From NCBI GenBank assembly GCA_958428675.1, contig CAUAGV010000122.1:1-5632 (forward strand): 5,632 nt of DNA, in the 5' to 3' direction. How positions within the stretch are numbered: position 1 is the stretch's first letter; the number at the start of each line of letters is the position of its first letter. The notes beneath the pieces were generated by a model. That model saw only the letters and a list, made by a program, of their open reading frames with translations, was not told the DNA's origin and did not search any database. Both the position numbers and the translations under genes were made by a program. Of the stretch, positions 1-5,632 are shown one piece after another. The stretch comes from an uncultured Collinsella sp. GTDB taxonomy: Bacteria > Actinomycetota > Coriobacteriia > Coriobacteriales > Coriobacteriaceae.

Positions 1-672
1 GGTACCTGTGACTTCGGTTCTGCTGAGGCCAATGCCCAGGTGATCCTCGCACTGCTTTCGCTCGACCGTGACCCGGCCAACCCTGTCAACGGGTTTGCAA
101 ATGCCGCGACCAACGTGGTGTGTGCACTGGACCTGTACCGCGTGGACGGCGGCAACGGCTATGCGCACAGCAAGTGCGGCACGGCCAACGCCATGGCGAC
201 CGAGCAAGCGCTCCGCGCGCTTACGACGTATCGTGTCTCCTCGGGAGAGACGATTGCCTGGAAGACGGCCGTGATGGCGGGCAAGGACTCGAGCAGCAAC
301 GACCCGCAGAAGCCCACGGTGGCGCCGGGCGTTCTGACGCCGGGTACCGGGTCGGCCAGCGGTGCCGGCAACGGAACCGGCGGTTTTGCGGCCGTGATGG
401 CTCCTGTGGCCGCCAAGGCCACCGGCGATACCAAAGTCGAGGCTGAATCCGGCAAGAAGGATTCGATGGAGTCTTCCGTCGCCGGCAAGACAGACAAGAG
501 CGGCAAAAAGTCGGGCACGTCCGGCAAGACCGCCGCGTTGAGCGCCGATGCTGCCAACAAGGCTGCGGACGCGGGCTCGAACGGCTTTGCCATCGCCGGT
601 GTTGCCGTGGGCATCGTCGGTATCGCGGCCGTCGGCGGCTGGTTTGTCTACACCAAGCGCCGCGCGGCGTAG
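1..672 (+). CDS. C-terminal part of a membrane-anchored surface protein with alpha/alpha-toroid (prenyltransferase/transcobalamin-like) repeats; 5' end outside window
   Basis: The reading frame is open from base 1, so the gene begins upstream; 223 residues are visible and the stop is TAG at 670-672. Residues 1 to about 75 contain two helix-rich segments, one around AEANAQVILALLSLD and one around NAMATEQALRALTTYR. These resemble the helical repeats of squalene-oxidase/prenyltransferase-like and transcobalamin-like alpha/alpha barrels, which often accompany DUF4430 domains in extracellular proteins. Residues about 85-190 are a low-complexity linker rich in Gly, Ala, Ser, Thr and Lys, typical of a wall-spanning stalk. 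Residues 195-217 are a single hydrophobic helix (FAIAGVAVGIVGIAAVGG) followed by YTKRRAA, a positive cytoplasmic end. No LPXTG motif is seen, so anchoring is probably by the membrane helix. A role in binding a cofactor or glycan outside the cell is possible but not shown. The gene converges on hypE and shows no functional link to it. Confidence 0.75.
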   Translation, partial: GTCDFGSAEANAQVILALLSLDRDPANPVNGFANAATNVVCALDLYRVDGGNGYAHSKCGTANAMATEQALRALTTYRVSSGETIAWKTAVMAGKDSSSNDPQKPTVAPGVLTPGTGSASGAGNGTGGFAAVMAPVAAKATGDTKVEAESGKKDSMESSVAGKTDKSGKKSGTSGKTAALSADAANKAADAGSNGFAIAGVAVGIVGIAAVGGWFVYTKRRAA

Positions 673-723
673 CGAGCGTCTGCCTGACAGGTAAATATTG
701 CAAGGAACATGGCCTTGTAAAAC

Positions 724-764
724 GAAGGACCCTCCTGCCGATTAGCTCGGCAGGAGGGTCCTTC
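724..764. terminator. Shared hairpin terminator between convergent genes
   Basis: Bases 724-741 pair perfectly with 747-764, giving an 18-bp GC-rich stem closed by a 5-nt loop (ttagc). The hairpin lies 52 nt after the stop of the plus-strand surface-protein gene and 64 nt after the stop of hypE. Read on the minus strand, the stem is followed by cgttttac, a short U-tract, so it fits best as the hypE terminator. Read on the plus strand it is followed by catctcccc, which is poor in U, so termination of the surface-protein gene may rely mainly on the stem. The remaining bases of 673-827 show no gene. Confidence 0.85.
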
Positions 765-827
765 CATCTCCCCGCAGCTAGAGCGGGCCAATTGTCGCCG
801 GATACGGGACAGCTTGCAGGGAAGCCA

Positions 828-1862
828 CTAGCAAATCCTGGGCAGCTGCTCTCCTACGAGCGTGTCGAGGATGCGGGTCGAGCCCCAGCCGGTGCGTACG
901 CGCACGGCGGGACGGGCGCCCTCGGCAAGCGGCAGAACGCGACCGATAATGGCGGCATTTTCGCCGTAGCGGGCGGCGCGCATGGCGGCCAGCGCGGCAT
1001 CGGCCTGCTCGGCCGGCACCACGGCGACCATCTTGCCCTCGTTTGCCACCTGCAGCACATCGTAGCCGAGCATCTCGCAGGCGGCCTGCACGTCGGGGCG
1101 CACGGGCACAGCATCCTCGTCAACCTCCATGGCAACACCGCTGGCCTGGGCAAACTCATTGAGCGTGGATGCCAGGCCGCCGCGCGTGGGGTCGCGGAAG
1201 CAGCGCGTGTCGGGCGCCGCGGCAAGCACGTCGGCGATCAGGTGGTTGAGCGGCGCGGCGTCGCTTTCGATCGTGCTCGAAAAGGCTAGGCCCTCGCGTT
1301 GGCTCATGATGGCGATACCGTGGTCGCCGAGTGTACCCGACACCAGGATGATATCGCCAGGCTGGCAGTTGGCGCCGCTGAGCGTCACGCCCGCGGGCAC
1401 CTCGCCCACGCCGGCGGTATTGATGTAGATGCCGTCGGCCCCGCCGCGCTCGACCACCTTGGTGTCGCCCGTGATGATCGCCACGTCCGCCTCGCGCGCC
1501 GTTTCGGCCATGGTCTGCACGATTTGACGCAGCTTGTCCATGGGGTAGCCCTCTTCGAGGATAAAACCGCATGAGAGGTAGCGCACGTTGGCGCCCGAGG
1601 TCGCGACGTCGTTAACGGTTCCGCACACGGCGAGTCGGCCGATATTGCCGCCGGGGAAGAACTGCGGCGAGACTACAAAGCTGTCGGTCGACATGGCGAT
1701 GCGCCCGCTCGCGGGCAGCGCAGCGACGCCGGCATCGTTGCCCTCGAGCAGTTCGGGCGACCCAAAGGCATCCAAAAAGACCTCATCGATGATGCGTTTC
1801 ATCATCTGGCCGCCAGAGCCGTGGCCCAACAGGACAGTGCTATCGGTGGCAGTGCGGGACAT
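828..1862 (-). CDS. hypE: HypE, carbamoyl dehydratase of [NiFe]-hydrogenase maturation
   Basis: HypE is a PurM/AIR-synthase-like ATP-dependent cytoplasmic enzyme. Its C-terminal cysteine is carbamoylated by HypF, then dehydrated to a thiocyanate that supplies the CN ligands of the NiFe centre. Visible motifs in the 344-residue product: GHGSGG at 13-18, STDSFVVSP at 58-66, GTVNDVATSGA at 81-91, TGDTKVVERG at 131-140, SGTLGDHGIAIMSQREG at 175-191, DPTRGGLA at 224-231, NEGKMV at 274-279, and the essential C-terminal PRIC (Cys344) directly before TAG. Length fits the family. I chose ATG at 1862-1860 because GGAG lies 8 nt upstream and the family-conserved sequence begins soon after. An in-frame TTG at 1895 would add 11 residues (MPTPPTIGVFD) but has no ribosome binding site and runs through a C8 tract. 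The gene is last in the hyp block and is separated from hypD by a 213-nt structured gap, so its expression may be partly uncoupled. Confidence 0.97.
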   Translation of the reverse strand: MSRTATDSTVLLGHGSGGQMMKRIIDEVFLDAFGSPELLEGNDAGVAALPASGRIAMSTDSFVVSPQFFPGGNIGRLAVCGTVNDVATSGANVRYLSCGFILEEGYPMDKLRQIVQTMAETAREADVAIITGDTKVVERGGADGIYINTAGVGEVPAGVTLSGANCQPGDIILVSGTLGDHGIAIMSQREGLAFSSTIESDAAPLNHLIADVLAAAPDTRCFRDPTRGGLASTLNEFAQASGVAMEVDEDAVPVRPDVQAACEMLGYDVLQVANEGKMVAVVPAEQADAALAAMRAARYGENAAIIGRVLPLAEGARPAVRVRTGWGSTRILDTLVGEQLPRIC

Positions 1863-1870
1863 ATCGAAAA

Positions 1871-1874
1871 CTCC
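1871..1874 (-). promoter_or_regulatory. Ribosome binding site of hypE (decides the start)
   Basis: The minus strand reads GGAG with 8 nt (ttttcgat) before ATG at 1862. No comparable site precedes the upstream in-frame TTG at 1895, so this motif sets the hypE start. Confidence 0.75.
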
Positions 1875-1880
1875 AATCGT

Positions 1881-1888
1881 GGGGGGGG
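1881..1888. repeat. Homopolymer tract of eight G (C8 on the coding strand) in the hypE leader
   Basis: Eight consecutive G on the plus strand, read as C8 in the hypE leader. It lies 6 nt upstream of the GGAG site and begins 18 nt before the chosen ATG. It is the longest mononucleotide run I noticed in the window. Being outside the chosen coding sequence, length change would alter only the leader. Confidence 0.6.
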
Positions 1889-1937
1889 TCGGCAATAGCT
1901 GAGTGTGGCAGAATCGATGTTAAGTAAAAGTCAGCGA

Positions 1938-2035
1938 GCGCCATTCAGGCGAAGTGAGTTGCCTTGAAAGAGGAGGCTGCTGGGCTTTTGCCCGCAGCCG
2001 ACGATTGAAAGGCAAATCGCTCGCCTGAATGGCGC
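1938..2035. repeat. Long three-tier imperfect inverted repeat between hypD and hypE; possible MITE or structured leader RNA
   Basis: The two halves fold back on each other in three aligned steps. The outer arms, 1938-1952 (gcgccattcaggcga) and 2021-2035, are a perfect 15-bp match. A 6x5 internal loop follows, then 7 bp (1959-1965 with 2009-2015, ttgcctt/aaggcaa). A 9x9 internal loop follows, then 6 bp plus 4 bp around a single bulged T (1975-1985 with 1990-1999), closed by a TTTT loop. Just outside, CAGCG occurs as a direct repeat at 1932-1936 and 2037-2041, one base away from each arm, which could be a 5-bp target duplication. Terminal inverted repeats, about 100-bp size, no coding content and possible duplication suit a miniature inverted-repeat element. 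A folded intercistronic RNA is the alternative. In the minus-strand RNA the inner hairpin is followed by UCCUCUUUC, a weak U-rich stretch that could attenuate transcription into hypE. The structure is certain; the function is inferred. Confidence 0.7.
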
Positions 2036-2049
2036 GCAGCGTCGACCGG

Positions 2050-2073
2050 TCCGCCGTTCGTTAGAACGGCGGA
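2050..2073. other. Hairpin directly after the hypD stop codon
   Basis: Bases 2050-2059 (tccgccgttc) pair perfectly with 2064-2073 around the 4-nt loop gtta. The stem begins 2 nt after the hypD stop in the direction of transcription. No U-tract follows on the minus strand (accggtcgac), so it is not a classic intrinsic terminator. It may instead protect the 3' end of a processed hypF-C-D message or cause pausing. The stem is clear; the role is inferred. Confidence 0.6.
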
Positions 2074-2075
2074 AC

Positions 2076-3191
2076 CTAACAGCCTCGGTAGCGGAAATAT
2101 GCTGCGCAGCTGCCCTCGGAACTCACCATGCACGGGCCGACGGGATGCTCGGGCGTGCAGGTGCGGCCAAAGAGCGGGCAGCTGCTCGGCGTAATGGCCC
2201 CGCGCAGCACGTCGCCGCAGCGGCACCCACGCGGCTCGACCGTCGTCTCAACGGGCACGTCAAAGCGAGTGCGGGCATCAAAGCGCGAGAACTCGGGGCG
2301 GATGGAAAGGCCCGAGTTGGCAATCGGCCCCAGCCCGCGCCACGTGGTGTCGCATGGCTCAAACACCTGCTCGACCAGCTGGCGCGCCACGGGGTTGCCG
2401 TTCGCATTGACACCGCGGCGGTAGGCGTTGTCGATCGCCGGCCTGCTCTCGACAATCATCTGGACCAGCATGCAGATGCCCTGCAAGATGTCGACCGGCT
2501 CAAATCCCGTGACCACGCCTGGGGTCTTAAACTCGTCGACCAAAAAGCCAAAGGGCGTTAAGCCCGTGATGGTGGCGACGTGCCCCGGAAGGATAAAGCC
2601 GTCGATAGTGGTCTCGGGATCGTTGGCGATGGCGCGTAGCGCCGGCGGTGTGGTCTTATGGGCACAGTAGACCGAGAAGTTCTGCAGCCCGCGCGCGTCT
2701 GCCTCCAGGATGGCGGCGGCGATGGTGGGCGTCGTGGTCTCAAAGCCGACGCCCATAAAGATGACCGGGCGATTGGGGTTGTGTTCGGCGATATCGAGTG
2801 CATCGAGCGGGGAGTACACAATGCGAATATCGCGCCCCGCCGCCTTTTGCGCGGCGAGCGAGGTGGACGATCCGGGCACGCGCATCATGTCGCCAAAGGT
2901 GGTGATGATGGCGCCGTCCATCTTGGCGAGCGCGATTGCATGGTCGATATCGCGGTTGGCGGTAACGCAGACGGGGCAACCCGGACCGCTCAGCAGTTTG
3001 AGCCCGGCAGGCATAATGGAGCGAAAGCCATAGCGCCCGATGCTCACGGTATGCGTGCCGCAGACTTCCATAAGGTTGATGGCGCGGTCGCCGACGAGTT
3101 CACGGATGCGCTCGATGAGCTCGCGAGCCAGCTTAGGATCGCGGAATGCCGAGAAGTCGATACCGGAGCGAGCCGGCTGTTCGGGCGTCAC
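2076..3191 (-). CDS. hypD: HypD, iron-sulfur scaffold for Fe(CN)2CO assembly
   Basis: HypD binds HypC and carries the iron on which the CN and CO ligands are assembled; it acts in the cytoplasm with HypC and HypE. The product has 371 residues, close to the usual length of about 370. Visible motifs: MEVCGTH at 41-47 (Cys44), GPGCPVC at 69-75 (Cys72 and Cys75, the redox/iron-binding pair), FGDMMRVPGS at 99-108, GVGFETTTP at 147-155, CAHKTTPPAL at 176-185 and PGHV at 202-205. The cysteine-rich C-terminus holds CRC at 323-325, CPLFGRTC at 338-345, Cys354 and Cys362, which supply the [4Fe-4S] ligands in this family. A further Cys371 is the last residue. The start is GTG, with GGAG 8 nt upstream. 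The hypC stop and this start share one base (TAGTG), so translation is very probably coupled to hypC. Two hairpin structures follow the gene before hypE. Confidence 0.98.
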   Translation of the reverse strand: MTPEQPARSGIDFSAFRDPKLARELIERIRELVGDRAINLMEVCGTHTVSIGRYGFRSIMPAGLKLLSGPGCPVCVTANRDIDHAIALAKMDGAIITTFGDMMRVPGSSTSLAAQKAAGRDIRIVYSPLDALDIAEHNPNRPVIFMGVGFETTTPTIAAAILEADARGLQNFSVYCAHKTTPPALRAIANDPETTIDGFILPGHVATITGLTPFGFLVDEFKTPGVVTGFEPVDILQGICMLVQMIVESRPAIDNAYRRGVNANGNPVARQLVEQVFEPCDTTWRGLGPIANSGLSIRPEFSRFDARTRFDVPVETTVEPRGCRCGDVLRGAITPSSCPLFGRTCTPEHPVGPCMVSSEGSCAAYFRYRGC

Positions 3192-3451
3192 TAGTAAGTC
3201 TCCGCCGGGTTGGTGGCGAGCTGGTCCTCTTCGGCCAGCTCGGTCATGGTATTGACGAGCTCGAGTGTCTCTTGGGCTTCCTGCTCGTCGACAATCTGAA
3301 TGCCAAAGCCGGCGTGCACGAGAATATAGTCGCCTACCTGTGCCGTCGGCACGAGGCGCAGCGAAACGGGGCGCTCGATGCCCATCATGTCGACGGTCGC
3401 CTTAAGGTCGTCGTCGCGTTTGACCACTTTACCGGGAACGGCAAGGCACAT
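3191..3451 (-). CDS. hypC: HypC, maturation chaperone of the hydrogenase large subunit
   Basis: HypC (HypC/HupF/HybG family) pairs with HypD during assembly of the Fe(CN)2CO group, then carries it to the hydrogenase large-subunit precursor. The product has 86 residues, the normal size. It opens with MCLAVPGKVV, the family signature. Cys2, exposed after methionine removal, is the key ligand. VGDYILVHAGFGIQIVDE at about 39-56 is the second conserved block, including His46. The C-terminal 30 residues are acidic and helical (EQEAQETLELVNTMTELAEED), as is usual and less conserved. The ATG at 3451 is preceded by AGGGG with a 6-nt spacer. The stop overlaps the hypD GTG by one base. The 131-nt gap from hypF could hold a promoter or processing site, but none is convincing. 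Confidence 0.98.
   Translation of the reverse strand: MCLAVPGKVVKRDDDLKATVDMMGIERPVSLRLVPTAQVGDYILVHAGFGIQIVDEQEAQETLELVNTMTELAEEDQLATNPAETY
3200..3203 (-). promoter_or_regulatory. Ribosome binding site of hypD inside hypC
   Basis: The minus strand reads GGAG, 8 nt before the GTG at 3191, lying within the last codons of hypC. It supports the GTG start and the one-base overlap with hypC. Confidence 0.7.
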
Positions 3452-3457
3452 AATGTT

Positions 3458-3462
3458 CCCCT
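3458..3462 (-). promoter_or_regulatory. Ribosome binding site of hypC
   Basis: The minus strand reads AGGGG followed by aacatt and the ATG at 3451. It is a good but not perfect Shine-Dalgarno match. It confirms the start giving Cys at position 2, which HypC needs for function. Confidence 0.65.
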
Positions 3463-3494
3463 TTTATACGTTTTGCGCTGGATAGGCGCCTAAT

Positions 3495-3513
3495 TACCCA
3501 TCAGTTGATGGTA
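3495..3513. other. Imperfect palindrome in the hypF-hypC gap; possible operator
   Basis: The sequence reads TACCCATCAGTTGATGGTA: arms TACC(C)ATCA and TGATGGTA around a GT centre, with one extra C in the left arm. It ends 44 nt upstream of the hypC start. A dimeric regulator site is possible, but I recognise no consensus. The rest of the 131-nt gap contains only a short 6-bp hairpin overlapping the hypF stop (3567-3572 with 3579-3584), without a U-tract. Confidence 0.3.
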
Positions 3514-3582
3514 GCGCTCGCGGGAGTCACGAGCAAACGCGTTACACCTGTGAGACGGCGGCGCGCAGGCTGGCAAAACAGC

Positions 3583-5632
3583 CTATCGCGATGCTGTCTG
3601 CGCGAGGCGAGCGCGAGCGATGGCGGCCTGACCGTAGGCGATGCAGCCGTCGTTGACGGGCGCGGCGTGGGGGGCCAAGACGGCAAGACCGGCGTCTTTG
3701 AGTTCGTGGGTAAGAAGCTGAAGCAAAAGCCGGTTCATGAACACACCGCCCGAGAGCGCGACGGTATCGAGGCCTTCGCGCGCGCAGATTTCGCGTGCGA
3801 TTCGTGCCGAAGAGCGTGCGATGGCGATGTGAAACTCGAGGGCGAGCCTATCGGCCGGCGCGCCTGCCTCGATTCCATTCAGAAGAGCTTCGATGAGTGG
3901 TTGGGGGTCCAAGATGGGGGAGTCATCGGCAGACGTGAATACGCCTGTATGATTGCCGCCGAGACGAACGGTCTTACCGCCGAGCGCGCGCCAGGCGGCG
4001 GCTTCAAGCTCGACGGCGGGTTCGCCCTCGTAGGTTGCCTGGCCGCAAATGCCCAGGATCGCGGCTGAGGCATCAAACAAGCGACCCATACTGCTGGTGC
4101 GCGGGCTGTTGATGCCGCGCTCGATCATGGTGGCTGTCACGCTGCGCGTTTGCTCGTCGAGGCTGTCCAAAAGCCGAGCGGCGCCTGGGTGCTCGAGCAG
4201 GCCGAGCTCACTGAGCAGGGCAAAGGCGTTGCGGCGGGCGTCGCGCACGGAGGCCGCCCCGCCGGGGAGCGCCCAGGTGCGCAAATGCGCGGCGCGCTCA
4301 AAGCCGCCAAGGCTGGCAACAAGAAACTCGCCGCCCCAAATGGTCCCATCGGTACCGGCGCCGGTGCCGTCAAAGGCGATGCCAAGGACGCGCTCGTCGG
4401 TTGTAAGCTGGCCCGCGGCGATAGCCTCGGCCATTACGCTCGCGATATGCGCATGATGGTGCTGCACCTCGACGAGCGGCAGATTGCATTTTCGCGCCTG
4501 CTCGCGCGCCCACTGGCTCGATAGGTAGTTGGGATGTACATCGCAGGCTAAGGCGGCGGGCGCCAAGTCAAAGAGATCTTCCAAGCGCGTGCGCGCGGCG
4601 TTCCAGGCATCGAAGGTCCCGCCGTTTTCAACATCGCCGATATGCTGCGACACAAAACAGGTTGCCTCGCCGTTCGCCCCTTCACGCGTGAGCGCAATCG
4701 TGGCCTTTTGTTGTGGCCCACAGGCGAGCACGCAGGACGGAGCGCCGTCGAGCGCCGGCAACGGCAGCGGCTGGGGTGCATATCCGCGAGCGCGGCGCAC
4801 GGGCATAACGGCGCCGTCGACCACGCGCACTACAGAGTCGTCGTAGCGCGAGAGGATCGCGCGGTCGTTGCCGAGCAACGCATCGGCGATGCCGGCGGCA
4901 ACGAGGTGTTCCCAGGCAAGGTCGTCGTCGGTCTCGATGGGCTCTTCGCTCAGGTTTCCGCTGGTCATGACGAGCGCGTGCATACCGCAGGCTTCTGCCG
5001 CGGCAAGCAACAGATGCTGAAGTGGGGTGTAGGGGAGCATAACACCGAGCTCGGGAAGGTCGTGCGCGACGGACGGTGCGAGCGCGAGGGTGTCGGGGGA
5101 ACCGCCGCTTTCGCAAACGGCACGTCGGCGCAGCAGCACGATGGGGCGAATACTGCCGGCCAGCAAGCCGCGCTCAACGTCGCTGACATGGCACAGGCGT
5201 TCAACGTCGGCAAGGTCGCGCACCATAACGGCAAGCGGCTTGTTGCTGCGGCGTTTGCGGCGGCGAAGCTCGGCTACCGCCTGCTCGTTGGAGGCGTCGC
5301 ATGCCAAGTGAAATCCGCCCAGTCCCTTGATAGCGACGATACCGCCACAGGCCAGCAGCTCAACACAGCGGTCGATAATGGCGTCGCTGGTCTCGCGCGT
5401 GGTGCCGACGGCCAGCGGCGCGGCGGCTTCGCCCGGCTCATCGCCCACGCTCGCTTCGCGCCACATGATATGCGGCCCGCAATCAAAGCAGGCATCGGGC
5501 TGCGCGTGAAAGCGACGGTCGAGCGGATTGGCATACTCCGCGGCACACTCGGGGCACATGGGAAAACGGTCCATCGAGGTTGCCGCTCGGTCATAAGGCA
5601 GCGATCGGATGATGGTAAAGCGTGGGCCGCAG
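3583..5632 (-). CDS. hypF: HypF, carbamoyltransferase of [NiFe]-hydrogenase maturation; N-terminus outside window
   Basis: HypF uses carbamoyl phosphate and ATP to make carbamoyl adenylate and transfers the carbamoyl group to the C-terminal Cys of HypE, the first step of cyanide ligand synthesis. The frame is open through the window edge. The 19 codons upstream of the ATG at 5574 read CGPRFTIIRSLPYDRAATS, classic HypF sequence, so that ATG is internal. Of 682 visible residues, Cys1 is the last ligand of zinc finger 1, and C26-x2-C29-x18-C48-x2-C51 is a complete finger 2. The YrdC-like domain follows (KGLGGFHLACDA at about 102-113, RRKRRSNKPLAVM at about 124-136, SGNLSEEPI at about 224-232). 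The Kae1-like domain comes next, with HHHAH at 391-395, AFDGTGAGTDGTIWGGEF at about 419-436, SMGRLFDA at about 514-521, ALSGGVFMNR at about 625-634 and NDGCIAYGQA near the end. Missing are the acylphosphatase domain and most of finger 1, roughly 130 residues by analogy with E. coli HypF. The gene leads the visible hyp block; hypC follows after 131 nt. Confidence 0.98.
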   Translation of the reverse strand, partial: CGPRFTIIRSLPYDRAATSMDRFPMCPECAAEYANPLDRRFHAQPDACFDCGPHIMWREASVGDEPGEAAAPLAVGTTRETSDAIIDRCVELLACGGIVAIKGLGGFHLACDASNEQAVAELRRRKRRSNKPLAVMVRDLADVERLCHVSDVERGLLAGSIRPIVLLRRRAVCESGGSPDTLALAPSVAHDLPELGVMLPYTPLQHLLLAAAEACGMHALVMTSGNLSEEPIETDDDLAWEHLVAAGIADALLGNDRAILSRYDDSVVRVVDGAVMPVRRARGYAPQPLPLPALDGAPSCVLACGPQQKATIALTREGANGEATCFVSQHIGDVENGGTFDAWNAARTRLEDLFDLAPAALACDVHPNYLSSQWAREQARKCNLPLVEVQHHHAHIASVMAEAIAAGQLTTDERVLGIAFDGTGAGTDGTIWGGEFLVASLGGFERAAHLRTWALPGGAASVRDARRNAFALLSELGLLEHPGAARLLDSLDEQTRSVTATMIERGINSPRTSSMGRLFDASAAILGICGQATYEGEPAVELEAAAWRALGGKTVRLGGNHTGVFTSADDSPILDPQPLIEALLNGIEAGAPADRLALEFHIAIARSSARIAREICAREGLDTVALSGGVFMNRLLLQLLTHELKDAGLAVLAPHAAPVNDGCIAYGQAAIARARLAQTASR

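Noticed and set aside
701..717. caagg/ccttg stem just before the main terminator
   Set aside because: Only 5 bp with a 7-nt loop; likely chance next to the much stronger hairpin.
792..1289. 165-residue plus-strand open frame covering the hypE 3' end
   Set aside because: Antisense to conserved HypE including the PRIC codons; no family resemblance.
1945..2226. 93-residue minus-strand frame across the hypD-hypE gap
   Set aside because: It overlaps the hypD 3' end in another frame and reads through both hairpins; Arg/Ala/Ser-rich with no sign of selection as protein.
2658..3194. 178-residue plus-strand open frame opposite hypD
   Set aside because: Fully antisense to conserved HypD coding sequence, His/Gly/Asp-rich shadow composition and no domain.
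3463..3468. TATAAA on the minus strand just upstream of hypC, as a -10 box
   Set aside because: A start site 7 nt downstream would fall after the Shine-Dalgarno sequence, and no -35 match lies at 16-18 nt spacing.
3567..3584. 6-bp hairpin aggctg/cagcct overlapping the hypF stop, as a terminator
   Set aside because: The stem is short and no U-tract follows on the minus strand.
3505..4068. 187-residue plus-strand open frame opposite hypF
   Set aside because: It lies antisense to the well-conserved hypF 3' half; its composition (many Arg, Gly, Asp) is that of a GC-rich shadow frame and it shows no recognisable domain.
1..5632. CRISPR arrays, tRNA or rRNA genes, transposase genes
   Set aside because: No regularly spaced repeats, no RNA gene signatures and no transposase-like coding sequence were seen on either strand.

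Overview
The window is GC-rich and densely coding. It carries a minus-strand block of [NiFe]-hydrogenase maturation genes in transcription order hypF - hypC - hypD - hypE. A surface-protein gene on the plus strand runs into its downstream end. The base composition and the style of the first protein (an alpha/alpha-toroid ectodomain, an Ala/Gly/Ser/Lys linker and one C-terminal membrane helix without LPXTG) suggest an anaerobic actinobacterium, perhaps a Coriobacteriia gut commensal such as Collinsella. That placement is an impression from sequence style, not a demonstrated assignment.

Layout. Positions 1-672 (+) are the 3' end of the surface-anchored protein. Positions 673-827 are a convergent intergenic region with a near-perfect 18-bp hairpin, best read as a shared bidirectional terminator. 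Positions 828-1862 (-) are hypE, with a complete C-terminal PRIC. Positions 1863-2075 are a 213-nt non-coding gap between hypD and hypE. It holds a C8 tract (minus strand), a roughly 98-nt three-tier imperfect inverted repeat flanked by a 5-bp direct repeat, and a second 10-bp hairpin right after the hypD stop. Positions 2076-3191 (-) are hypD, whose GTG start shares one base with the hypC stop. Positions 3191-3451 (-) are hypC. Positions 3452-3582 are a 131-nt gap without a convincing gene. Positions 3583-5632 (-) are hypF, open at the window edge and lacking its N-terminal acylphosphatase domain and most of the first zinc finger.

The four Hyp proteins form one pathway, the assembly and delivery of the Fe(CN)2CO group. 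HypF activates carbamoyl phosphate and carbamoylates the C-terminal cysteine of HypE. HypE dehydrates this to a thiocyanate. The HypC-HypD complex receives cyanide on iron, and HypC escorts the group to the hydrogenase large subunit. All diagnostic residues visible for these steps are present. The nickel-insertion genes hypA and hypB and the hydrogenase structural genes are not in the window.

I see no undescribed protein system here. The part least explained by known biology is the structured hypD-hypE gap.
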